Below are positions 45,853 to 54,259 of a DNA stretch of 54,276 nucleotides, piece after piece; within the stretch, counting starts at the first letter, position 1; every line of letters starts with the position of its first letter. Both the position numbers and the translations under genes were made by a program. This stretch comes from an uncultured Gammaproteobacteria bacterium (GTDB lineage Bacteria > Pseudomonadota > Gammaproteobacteria > Pseudomonadales > Azotimanducaceae). The stretch lies in NCBI GenBank assembly GCA_913043815.1, contig CAJWNY010000010.1, positions 1-54,276 of the forward strand. The letters run 5' to 3'. The notes under the pieces were generated by a model. The model was not told where the DNA came from. It worked only from the letters and a program-made list of their open reading frames with translations, and searched no databases.

Positions 45853-46610
45853 AGTCTTGCCGATGTATCGGTAATCTGCGGATATTCTCTGGCCAACTCA
45901 GCCTCTAACGCATCTTGCATGGCATGGCCTTGCTGAGAAATATTGTATAAATCCTTTATGGCAGCGACTGCTGTTGAAGAATTAGCAACAATTGCTTCTG
46001 CTCGCTGAGCCACTAATGCATCTAAAGCCTCGATATCCTCAACCGCCGCACACGCCATACCTAACTCGACCGCCTCCGCGCCCAAAAATATTCTTGCCGT
46101 GAATGACAATTCTTTCGCCCTGCGTAAACCTACCGCTTGAGCCAGAGTCTGGGTCATGCCCCAAGTGGGACGAAGACCAAACTTGGCATGGGTGTCACCA
46201 AACTTTGTAGTCGCAGTGGTAAATATAAAATCGCAGTGCAGGGCTATCTCCAGCGCACCAGTAAAACAGGCGCCATGGACCTTAGCGATAACCGGCATAT
46301 GCGCACCGCGTATAGCGAGATATGCGCGCTGGGCTGGGGCATCAAAGACATCACCCACTTTACCGCCTTGGGGCTCAGTGCCTTGCAGCACCTTCAAGTC
46401 AACTCCAGCAGAAAAGGCACGACCCGCACCCGCTAAAACAACAACAGCCACCAGAGGATCAGTATTAGCGGCGTTTATAAGCTGCGCAATGCCCTCCAAC
46501 ATTTCAGGGCGAAAAGCATTTAGCGCATCCGGACGGTTAAGGGTAATAGTTAAAACACCATCGACAAGCTTGGTGGCTAGAAATTCTGTAGGAGAAGTAT
46601 ATGTGCTCAT
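45840..46610 (-). CDS. Crotonase-family enoyl-CoA hydratase/isomerase-like protein
   Basis: This 256-residue protein has the oxyanion segments AFSAGVDLK (65-73) and GACFTGALEIA (113-123). The first hydratase glutamate is present as E121, but the second is replaced by H141 in GDTHAKFG, with T149 where dienoyl isomerases have Asp. The THAKFGLRPTWG stretch resembles a branch common in actinobacterial EchA proteins. Whether the Glu/His pair hydrates is unclear. A longer frame to 46655 exists, but ATG 46610 follows AAGGAAAA at the right distance. It lies 208 bases downstream of the thiolase with a terminator between, so it is a separate unit. Confidence 0.83.
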   Translation of the reverse strand: MSTYTSPTEFLATKLVDGVLTITLNRPDALNAFRPEMLEGIAQLINAANTDPLVAVVVLAGAGRAFSAGVDLKVLQGTEPQGGKVGDVFDAPAQRAYLAIRGAHMPVIAKVHGACFTGALEIALHCDFIFTTATTKFGDTHAKFGLRPTWGMTQTLAQAVGLRRAKELSFTARIFLGAEAVELGMACAAVEDIEALDALVAQRAEAIVANSSTAVAAIKDLYNISQQGHAMQDALEAELAREYPQITDTSARLAGF

Positions 46611-46731
46611 GATTTTCCTTATTGATAAAGCCCTAGCTTGCCCTTTTAACGCCATGGCTTTTGACCTTAGGGCTTTTGACGATTGTCTTTAGGTTGATCT
46701 AAAGCGCCATTGAGTTGAAGAACGTTTATCG

Positions 46732-46767
46732 AAAAAAAACCAGCTAAGCCCTTTGGCACTAGCTGGT
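46732..46767 (-). terminator. Rho-independent terminator of the thiolase gene
   Basis: In minus-strand reading, ACCAGCTA and TAGCTGGT pair perfectly over 8 bp around a 13-base loop and are followed by eight U residues. It lies about 50 bases after the thiolase stop. Confidence 0.85.
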
Positions 46768-46818
46768 CTTATTTACTTCAGCACTGATCTTAGCCAGCGT
46801 CGAAAGGTTTAGCTTATC

Positions 46819-48015
46819 CTAGAGAACTTCAAACAAGCCCGCAGCACCGATGCCGCCGCCAACACACATGGTGGCTACAACATATTTAACACCACGGCGC
46901 TTACCTTCGATCAACGCGTGAGCAACCATACGCGATCCAGACATGCCGTAAGGATGACCTACTGAGATAGCGCCACCGTTTACATTAAGTAATTCATCAG
47001 GAATACCTAACTTGTCGCGGCAATAGACTACTTGCACGGCGAATGCTTCATTGAGTTCCCAAAGGCCAATATCGTCCATGGTTAAACCATTTTTTTCCAA
47101 CAACTTTGGAATAGCGAAAATAGGACCAATACCCATTTCATCCGCTTTCGTACCGGCAACTGCCATCCCACGATAAGCACCTAGCGGCTGAAGGCCACGT
47201 TGTTCAGCAACCTTGGCTTCCATTAATACACAAGCTGACGCGCCGTCAGACAGTTGGGAGGCATTACCCGCAGTAACGTGCTTGCCTTCTTTAATCACCT
47301 GACCGCCACCGAATACTGGTTTCAGGCCAGACAGACTTTCATAAGTTGTACCCGGACGATTACCTTCGTCCTTGTCCAAATTCATTTCAATCTCGTTGAC
47401 CTCACCGGTCTCCTTATTCACCAACTTCATTACTGAAGCTAACGGTACGATCTCATCATCAAACGCACCTGCTTGTTGAGCAGCGGCAGTACGCGCCTGA
47501 GACTGAGCAGCATAAGCGTCTTGATCTTCACGGCTTACACCGTAACGCTCACCCACAATCTCTGCGGTTTCAATCATCGGGATATATAAACCAGGCTGAT
47601 TTTCCATTAGCCAGGGGCTAGGAGTCGTGAACATATCACCAGTTTGATTGGTTGAAATAGATTCAACGCCACCTCCAATAGCCACATCCATACCGTCAGC
47701 AATGATCTGCTTGGCAGCAATACCAATAGCCATCATGCCGGAAGAACATTGACGATCTATGCTTTGACCTGGAACGCTGTCAGGAAGGCCTGCTTCTAAC
47801 AGACACTGGCGCGCAGTATTAAAGGCGCTACTACCCATTTGTAGAGCGGCGCCCATAATAACGTCTTCCACTTGGGCTGGATCAATACCCGCGCGCGCGA
47901 CGGCATGCTTGATGGCGTGCGCACCCAGGCTCTGCCCTAAAGTGCTGTTAAATGCTCCGCGGTAAGCTTTACCAATAGGTGTACGAGCGGTTGAAACGAT
48001 GACTGCTTCGCGCAT
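46819..48015 (-). CDS. Acetyl-CoA acetyltransferase / 3-ketoacyl-CoA thiolase
   Basis: The 398-residue thiolase has the nucleophile C90 in RQCSSGM, the His motif [15 protein letters not shown] near 345-359 and the second catalytic cysteine in [11 protein letters not shown] near 385. All catalytic parts are intact and the length is normal. It either condenses acetyl-CoA or cleaves 3-ketoacyl-CoA, completing beta-oxidation. AAGGAATTG precedes the ATG. The nitronate monooxygenase-like gene ends 100 bases upstream on the same strand, with a perfect 9-bp hairpin between them. An intrinsic terminator follows the thiolase. Confidence 0.93.
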   Translation of the reverse strand: MREAVIVSTARTPIGKAYRGAFNSTLGQSLGAHAIKHAVARAGIDPAQVEDVIMGAALQMGSSAFNTARQCLLEAGLPDSVPGQSIDRQCSSGMMAIGIAAKQIIADGMDVAIGGGVESISTNQTGDMFTTPSPWLMENQPGLYIPMIETAEIVGERYGVSREDQDAYAAQSQARTAAAQQAGAFDDEIVPLASVMKLVNKETGEVNEIEMNLDKDEGNRPGTTYESLSGLKPVFGGGQVIKEGKHVTAGNASQLSDGASACVLMEAKVAEQRGLQPLGAYRGMAVAGTKADEMGIGPIFAIPKLLEKNGLTMDDIGLWELNEAFAVQVVYCRDKLGIPDELLNVNGGAISVGHPYGMSGSRMVAHALIEGKRRGVKYVVATMCVGGGIGAAGLFEVL

Positions 48016-48068
48016 ATCAATTCCTTATATGATTTTCGGTATAGGTTTTTTTTGAACGTTTGTTTAGC

Positions 48069-48093
48069 GCCCAAAGCGCACAATGCTTTGGGC
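48069..48093. other. Perfect 9-bp intercistronic hairpin
   Basis: GCCCAAAGC and GCTTTGGGC pair perfectly around a 7-base loop between the nitronate monooxygenase-like gene and the thiolase. There is no U-run on either strand, so it is more likely an mRNA processing or stability element within one transcript than a terminator. Confidence 0.5.
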
Positions 48094-48115
48094 AGACTAA
48101 ACTTTCAGGCTTGTG

Positions 48116-49090
48116 CTAGGCAGCAAAACCAGCAAGACGCTTAGTGATCAGGGATTCAGCTTCGCTCATAATGCGGTCCATTAGCTCTTGTACTGATGGA
48201 ATATCATAAACAAGACCAGCAACCATACCGCATGACCAAGCGCCAGCTTCCATGGTGCCTTCCATCATGATCTTCGGGTAGACACCGGCTACTTCGGCTG
48301 CGATATCTTCAAACTTAAGGTCAGCACCCATCTCTTGTTCTTTTACCAAAAGGCGCTCGACAGCTTTGTTTGTTAAAACACGTTCGGTGTTACGCAGCGG
48401 GCGCATAACCAGACGAGTGTCTAATTCTGAAGCAGCAAGAATCGCTTGTTTAACATTTTCATGCACTGGCGCTTCTTTAGTAGCAATAAAACGTGTGCCC
48501 ATGTTCATGCCTTCAGCGCCCATTGCGAGAGAGGCAACTAACGAGCGTGCATCTGCCATGCCGCCAGACGCTACAAAGGGAATCGTTAACTCATCTGCAG
48601 CTCTAGGTAATAAAATGAAATTAGGAATATCGTCTTCACCAGGGTGTCCGCCACATTCAAAACCATCTACAGAAACGGCATCACAGCCAATGTTTTGTGC
48701 TTTGAGCGCGTGCCTTACAGAAGTGCACTTATGAATAACCTTAATGTCCGCCTCTTTTAACTGAGGCAACCATTTCGCAGGGTTGTTACCCGCTGTTTCT
48801 ACCGCCTTAACACCACTTTCAATGATAGTGTTAACCAAACCTGGATAATCAGGAGGTGTTAGAGAAGGCAAAAAGGTCAAGTTAACGCCAAAAGGCTTGT
48901 CGGTCATTTCACGGCAGCGCGCAATTTCGTTAGCTAATTTTTCTGGTGTGCCCTGAGTAAGACCAGTAATAATGCCCAAGCCACCGGCGTTGGAAACTGC
49001 CGCCGCCATCTCCGCCAAGCCAACATAATGCATGCCTCCTTGGATTACCGGGTGCTCAATACCAAAAAGTTCCGTAATTCTTGTCTTCAT
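48116..49090 (-). CDS. Nitronate monooxygenase-like FMN enzyme (2-nitropropane dioxygenase family)
   Basis: This 324-residue TIM-barrel flavoprotein has the family start RITELFGIEHPVIQGGM, the LGIITG segment, and FMN-phosphate loops in VASGGMADARS and MGTRFIATKEA. True class I nitronate monooxygenases oxidise nitronates, but many members beside acyl-CoA genes have unknown roles, and some act as enoyl reductases (FabK is a relative). The neighbouring thiolase favours an acyl-CoA-related role, as inference. AAGGTAAC precedes the ATG at 49090. Confidence 0.85.
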   Translation of the reverse strand: MKTRITELFGIEHPVIQGGMHYVGLAEMAAAVSNAGGLGIITGLTQGTPEKLANEIARCREMTDKPFGVNLTFLPSLTPPDYPGLVNTIIESGVKAVETAGNNPAKWLPQLKEADIKVIHKCTSVRHALKAQNIGCDAVSVDGFECGGHPGEDDIPNFILLPRAADELTIPFVASGGMADARSLVASLAMGAEGMNMGTRFIATKEAPVHENVKQAILAASELDTRLVMRPLRNTERVLTNKAVERLLVKEQEMGADLKFEDIAAEVAGVYPKIMMEGTMEAGAWSCGMVAGLVYDIPSVQELMDRIMSEAESLITKRLAGFAA

Positions 49091-49276
49091 AATGTTACCT
49101 TGTAAAATAAAAAATCAGGGCATCAGCACCCCTAACTCCAGCTCAATTAGTGACCATGATTGACGCTATTAACCAGAGTCCGCAGTTCGAGCGACAGAGA
49201 TACTGACGAATAATCCAGCAATCTGTCAACAAAAGCCGAAAAACAAACGCCCAGCAGTTACCTAGAAGTCCTTAGC

Positions 49277-50701
49277 CTAAGGCCTTAAGCGGGCAGCTAA
49301 CAAAGGCAAGTGCTGTCGCCCTTGGAAGGGCTCGGTGCCAATAAAGTAAGTTGGACTCACCGAGACACCTAACTCTTGCGCCTGAGTTGCAGCCAGTTCT
49401 ACGGCGGCCAATCCGGCACGGTCAACAAACTCAAAAAAGCCATCAGTGGTAACGCCCAAATGGAGGAGCACGCTCTCAACACCGGCTAAAGAATCAATGT
49501 CTTCTTGTTGCTGCCAAAAACGCAGCAAAACCGCCTCCACATAACCACCCACTTGAACATCCTGCCCTTGTGCAGCTAGCGCTTTGACCCAAGCTAAGCC
49601 AAATGCTGGGGCGCTGGAGCGCTCTGTGACGTACAGATCCGCAAGTGCATGGGGAGCATAGCGTTCAATATCTTGCCCGACGTATGTGCCGCGAATTCGA
49701 CGATGCATTGCGCCGCGGTCTTCACCTTCAATCCAAACGCCGGGGTTACGTAACGGCTGTCCGTGGAAAAAGCGCCAATCCAATGCAATGTTCTCCTTCG
49801 CAGCCATCGCCAAAGTTCCAGCCAAGGCCAGATAACTTTGCGGCGCTTTGACGTCTATATAGACCGGCAATATAGAGTCCGAAGGCAATTCAGGGTCTGC
49901 TAGTATTTGAGCATCGTCGCCCACTTCGTAAGCAACATCTGGTCGCCCACCTACTTGGCCCTGCAGATACCAGCGAATAAGCGGCAGGTGTTCGCGACCA
50001 AAAAATTTCTGCGGGACGCCTTTATCCTCACTTGGCAAAACTTCATCTGGCAGACCTTGATTTGGCAAAACCTTATTAGCCAAAACATAGGTAGGTACGC
50101 CGTAAATCCCTGACTCAAATGCATCTGACTGAAACTGAGCGTTGGCTTGTAAACCCGGCCCCGCCGCATAATCTTTAAATCCGTCAATATTTGCGCCCAC
50201 ATCCGCTAGAACTCGCTCCACCGAGTCGATGTCCTCGGCGTCAAACTCACGTCGCCAAAACGGCTCATAAACGGCGTCTATATATTTTTCCATCAGACTT
50301 TTGGGCGCGCACTGCTGCTCCAAGCTTTCTTGCTGCTTCACCCACCACCAGCCAACAGCAGGCAGATCTGTATTCCAAATTTTGACGGTACCGCGAACGG
50401 TCATATTTTTTAAATTGGCATAACGCCGGCAATCAAAGTATGCGTATTTCACGCCGGACCACTGCTCTTTACTGCGATTTTGCTCGGCGACTTTGCCACC
50501 TTTACCCAATTTCGCAGAACCCAAGTAACTAGGAATATCCAAAATAAATGGGCGCCAATCAGCTACTACACCGACCTCTGCCAACATTTTTCGTGTTGGT
50601 TCAACCGCCAAGTAAGCATAAGGACTCTTAAAATCTAGATAGATAATGAGCGGCACCTGATCATCTGTAGAGGTAGCGACTGGGCATTTTAAGGCATTCA
50701 C
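49277..50701 (-). CDS. Tandem DsbA-fold protein, 2-hydroxychromene-2-carboxylate isomerase-like
   Basis: The 474-residue protein contains two successive thioredoxin-fold/DsbA-like domains, at about 14-245 and 270-470. They start with IIYLDFKSPYAYLAVEP and VYIDVKAPQSYLALAGT, and both lack a CXXC motif. The SPYAYLA pattern matches HCCA isomerase and kappa-class GST, which use Ser and glutathione. Each half also keeps the GVPTYV or VSPTYFIG cis-proline loop. The linker between the halves holds a short pentapeptide repeat. A GTG start at 50701 has a good GGAG site. The penicillin-acylase-family gene lies 91 bases upstream on the same strand. Confidence 0.75.
   Translation of the reverse strand: MNALKCPVATSTDDQVPLIIYLDFKSPYAYLAVEPTRKMLAEVGVVADWRPFILDIPSYLGSAKLGKGGKVAEQNRSKEQWSGVKYAYFDCRRYANLKNMTVRGTVKIWNTDLPAVGWWWVKQQESLEQQCAPKSLMEKYIDAVYEPFWRREFDAEDIDSVERVLADVGANIDGFKDYAAGPGLQANAQFQSDAFESGIYGVPTYVLANKVLPNQGLPDEVLPSEDKGVPQKFFGREHLPLIRWYLQGQVGGRPDVAYEVGDDAQILADPELPSDSILPVYIDVKAPQSYLALAGTLAMAAKENIALDWRFFHGQPLRNPGVWIEGEDRGAMHRRIRGTYVGQDIERYAPHALADLYVTERSSAPAFGLAWVKALAAQGQDVQVGGYVEAVLLRFWQQQEDIDSLAGVESVLLHLGVTTDGFFEFVDRAGLAAVELAATQAQELGVSVSPTYFIGTEPFQGRQHLPLLAARLRP
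50033..50092 (-). repeat. In-frame 15-bp minisatellite
   Basis: Three clear 15-base units (50033-50047, 50048-50062, 50063-50077) of the form TGGCAAAACTTCATC, plus a diverged fourth to 50092, occur inside the tandem DsbA-fold gene. They encode DEVLP, NQGLP, NKVLP and TYVLA pentapeptides in the end of the first domain or the linker. Confidence 0.65.
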
Positions 50702-50792
50702 TTTTCTTTCTCCAAGTTCAATCTTCTAAAAAATTTTCTAGTACAACTCTTTCTGGCAAAGAGGGGCATCCGAAACTATGCCTATCCAACCG

Positions 50793-53018
50793 CTAAGGCG
50801 AGTCTCCCGGCCGATAGGAATGCTGTAAATTTTGCTGTAATGCAGCTTCACTAAACCAAGGGTCATGAAGTATCTCCAAGGCGTAATCTTCGGCTTGATC
50901 TGCATAGTGAGACGACGTTTCATCCAACGTTGCACTTCCAAATTGGTGCACGCCTTCCACTGTTAACGCGCCCGTTGCATCCCATTCAACCAAATAATAC
51001 AGCCCATCACCGGCCACATTCGTCAAATAACCATCTTCTTCCAAACCGCGTCCATAGATAGCACGCAAGATATCCGGCCCACCAGCCACGGGAAGATTAA
51101 GATCACCGCGCACGTGTCGATTCACTTCACCCCAAGGTGGATCCATACGCCCTACTGCTTTGTCTAACCCCGCTATGCAGTTGTCCAATATTTCACTAAT
51201 CTCGGCTTTACCGTCTTCGCGACGATTCGCGTTCGGTTGCGCAGCTAGAAATACACAAGTACCCATAGCTGTACCGGTGTTTGTCAAATCTGTGCCTAAA
51301 TCCCAAGCGGCTAAAATTTTCTGCGCCTGCATACGTTTTGGGTCGGTGAACTCCAAACCTTCAATTTGCTCCAAGTAAGTCACGTAGTCAGTGTTTGGCG
51401 AGTAAAACTTGTCGTGCTTAATTGCAAAAAATTCTTCCTTACTGATCAATGGACCAAAGGACTGAAAAAGCTCCAATCCGCGCACCGCTCGATTAGTCAT
51501 ATCCATTTGGAAACCATGACCCGGAGCATAGTCTTCGATTTTCACGTTGTCGGCTTGCGCAGTGACATTAAAGGGCGTTTGATTGGCGCTATGAACGTAA
51601 CCCGAAGACGGATTAATGACTTGAGGTAGCCGTAAAAACGATAGGCTTTCTTTCCAGATTAAGGACGAATCATCACCGGGCAAGTAAAGCGACCAGTCAT
51701 AACGCTCATCGCGCTTAGGGGTCAAGGAATTATGCAAAAACATAATGTTCCCTTTTTTATCTGCATAAACAAAATTGAAACTTGCAAACGTTTGCAGCGA
51801 CATCGCTTCACGCCACTGCTCCAAATTGGTCGCAAGATTCATTCGGTACCACTGTTCAACCTGTCTGAGCTCGCCCATTCCTGCATAACGCACTGCATAA
51901 GTGCCGTGCTCTGTACGCAAAGCGGGGCCATGTTTAGAGACCAACACTTCTTGACTTACTGTCCATGGGAAAAAGCCCCACAAGCGAATTCCAATATCCA
52001 CCTCGGTTACAATCAAATCCTGCCACTGACCATCTAAACGATATTGATTTGGGTTGTTGGGGTTAATCTCCAGTACAAAAACATCTACTAAGTCAGGATT
52101 GTTTACCGTAGCGCCCCAAGCTAAGTTTTCGGTAAAACCAACGCTAACCATAGGCGTCCCAGGAAACAGACCGCCCATAATATTTAAGCCATTGGAGCTT
52201 TTTAGGTGCGCCTCATACCAAGCAACCGGACCAGTAGTAGGCTGATGAGAGTTGATCGCCAAACGAGTTGCACCTTCAGCAGAAATTTCAGGGGCAATGG
52301 CAAAAGCATTAGAACCAATGGGCACACCGCCAATAGAAATTTCACCTGGGGCTTGCTTCAAGATAGCTGGCGGCAAAAATAACGGCTCCGCATCCTGCGA
52401 GCGATCAAGCAATGAATCTAAAGCCCGAGGCCGAATAATCTCGCTCACAGATTTTTGCCGAGTAGGTTTGATCAACTCTTTAATGGTGCCTTCAAAACCA
52501 TAAAAAAGTAGATGGCGAAGCATAAATCCTGCTACTACATCTTTTCCCGATACAGGCAAAATGCGTTCATCCACTTGATCAGGGTGAGTCGCCGCATAAT
52601 AGTTAATGCCGTCTGCGTAGGCCTCAACATATGCTCTTACATCGGGGCTTATATCCCACTGATAATTTGCATCAATTGTTGCCCAAAGCCCCAACCATTT
52701 CACAAGATAGTCTGTAATTGCGCCATCTTGACCTGTGTATAGAGCGCTATTTCCTCGATAAAAAGGCATGGAGTCTTCTATTAACTGCCAGTTATCTTCG
52801 GCCTGAGCAAACGCAAAACCAAACGCAACATCAGGGTTAGTGGTACCCAAAATATGCGGCACGCCTCGGGTATCTCGACGTATTGTCACCTCATACTGGT
52901 CCGCCAGATGTAAATAGTCATCAGCCTCAAATGTAGCCACCTGCCAGCCATAGCCAACCCAAGCGGCCAGCATAACTAGCGCCCCACAAAATCCGCGAAA
53001 AACCAATGATTTAGTCAC
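50793..53018 (-). CDS. Penicillin acylase/AHL acylase family Ntn-hydrolase precursor
   Basis: This 741-residue precursor has an N-terminal hydrophobic segment (about 8-26), then the alpha chain with RDTRGVPHILG, a spacer, and the self-cleavage/nucleophile site G-S236-N in GSNAFAIAP, followed by NSHQPTTGPVAWYEAHL. This fits an exported Ntn amidohydrolase that splits amides such as penicillins, N-acyl-homoserine lactones or N-acyl amino acids. A TTG at 53048 is in frame, but the GTG at 53018 has a GGAG site and directly precedes the signal or anchor, so it is chosen. The tandem DsbA-fold gene follows on the same strand. Confidence 0.87.
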   Translation of the reverse strand: MTKSLVFRGFCGALVMLAAWVGYGWQVATFEADDYLHLADQYEVTIRRDTRGVPHILGTTNPDVAFGFAFAQAEDNWQLIEDSMPFYRGNSALYTGQDGAITDYLVKWLGLWATIDANYQWDISPDVRAYVEAYADGINYYAATHPDQVDERILPVSGKDVVAGFMLRHLLFYGFEGTIKELIKPTRQKSVSEIIRPRALDSLLDRSQDAEPLFLPPAILKQAPGEISIGGVPIGSNAFAIAPEISAEGATRLAINSHQPTTGPVAWYEAHLKSSNGLNIMGGLFPGTPMVSVGFTENLAWGATVNNPDLVDVFVLEINPNNPNQYRLDGQWQDLIVTEVDIGIRLWGFFPWTVSQEVLVSKHGPALRTEHGTYAVRYAGMGELRQVEQWYRMNLATNLEQWREAMSLQTFASFNFVYADKKGNIMFLHNSLTPKRDERYDWSLYLPGDDSSLIWKESLSFLRLPQVINPSSGYVHSANQTPFNVTAQADNVKIEDYAPGHGFQMDMTNRAVRGLELFQSFGPLISKEEFFAIKHDKFYSPNTDYVTYLEQIEGLEFTDPKRMQAQKILAAWDLGTDLTNTGTAMGTCVFLAAQPNANRREDGKAEISEILDNCIAGLDKAVGRMDPPWGEVNRHVRGDLNLPVAGGPDILRAIYGRGLEEDGYLTNVAGDGLYYLVEWDATGALTVEGVHQFGSATLDETSSHYADQAEDYALEILHDPWFSEAALQQNLQHSYRPGDSP

Positions 53019-53272
53019 CCAAAACTCCAATAGGTATTTATTGCCCAAAAATATTGTTCGATAGCAATATCGTCTTTATTAGTCAGTATTTTATCTGAGT
53101 AAGCTTTGGCATAGCCCAAAACTTAAGAGCGAGGAGCCTGCCACAAGGCTCGAGGTGTTGGAAGACCAGCGTCATTCTCGCGCGCAATTCACAACTATTT
53201 TTTTGCTACCTAGTGTTCGCAGCCAACCAAGTTTACTGGTATACCAGCCTCTCAAAAGCAAAAGAGAAACGC

Positions 53273-54259
53273 ATGCGCGCCTGGCAAATACCTGAACTCG
53301 GCAACCCTTGGGAAAAATTGACCATCGTCCAAACTGACTTACCGGCATTGCAAAAGGGCAGTGTGAGAATCAGCGTTGAGGCAACCGATCTTAATTTCGC
53401 TGATATTTTACAATGCCAGGGTACCTATCAGGTAAAACTAGCCCCACCATTTACACCGGGTATGACAGCGGCGGGGACTGTCATCGAAGCCAGCGTAGAC
53501 AGCCCGTTAAATGTAGGTGATCGCGTTGTGGGCCCAACGCTGGATATTTTTGGTGGCTATGCCGAGCAAGCCATTGTTTTGAGTGAACAATGCCAATTGC
53601 TTCCAGAACACGTCAGCACTCATACCGCGGCTGCCATGGACATTACATATACCACCGCGTGGTTCGCACTCCATCAACGCGGACAATTAAAGGCTGGAGA
53701 AACTGTTTTGGTTTTGGCTGGGGCAGGAGGCGTGGGATCGGCCGCTATACAACTGGCAAAGTGCAACGGGTGTTGGGTTATCGCAGCCGCCGGCAGCGCA
53801 GAGAAAGCAGCAACATGTATTGCCCTAGGTGCGGACGAGGCCATTGACTACCGCAACCAATCTCTTTTCCACCGGGTTAAAGAACTCACTGACGGCCGAG
53901 GAGTAGACGTGATCTATGACCCAGTGGGCGGAGAGCATTTTGATACAGCTAGGCGATTATTAGCCTGGGAAGGCCGGTTATTGGTCATTGGGTTTGCTAG
54001 TGGTGACATTCCATCTGCGCCAGCCAATCACGCGTTGGTAAAAAACTACTCCGTGGTCGGCGTGCACATGGGCGGCTATAGAGGAAGAGACTCAAAACCT
54101 TTTGAAGTTTGTTACCGGGAGCTATACCAAATGCTCTTAGAAGAAAAGATAAGCCCGCTTGTAGATCAGACTATTGGCTTCACAGACTTACCCCAGGCAC
54201 TTTTGCGTTTGGCCAATCGTGGCACTCAGGGGCGCGTGGTATTTGACCCAAAGCAATAA
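53273..54259 (+). CDS. Zinc-free NADPH:quinone reductase-like medium-chain dehydrogenase
   Basis: The 328-residue protein follows the quinone oxidoreductase pattern: MRAWQIPELGNP, NFADILQCQGTYQ near 45-57, GMTAAGTVIEA, and the nucleotide motif LAGAGGVGSAAIQLAK near 145-160. GADEAIDYRNQSL, DVIYDPVGG and GRVVFDP follow at the end. It probably uses NADPH to reduce quinones or enoyl substrates, including acyl-CoA-like ones. The frame extends to 53213, but ATG 53273 matches the family start and has AGAGAAA upstream. It is divergent from the acylase gene; the gene is complete, and only 17 bases follow its stop. Confidence 0.87.
   Translation: MRAWQIPELGNPWEKLTIVQTDLPALQKGSVRISVEATDLNFADILQCQGTYQVKLAPPFTPGMTAAGTVIEASVDSPLNVGDRVVGPTLDIFGGYAEQAIVLSEQCQLLPEHVSTHTAAAMDITYTTAWFALHQRGQLKAGETVLVLAGAGGVGSAAIQLAKCNGCWVIAAAGSAEKAATCIALGADEAIDYRNQSLFHRVKELTDGRGVDVIYDPVGGEHFDTARRLLAWEGRLLVIGFASGDIPSAPANHALVKNYSVVGVHMGGYRGRDSKPFEVCYRELYQMLLEEKISPLVDQTIGFTDLPQALLRLANRGTQGRVVFDPKQ

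Noticed and set aside
46156-46692. 178-codon open frame on the plus strand
   Set aside because: Antisense image of the crotonase at 45840-46610, with the same composition as the other crotonase shadows.
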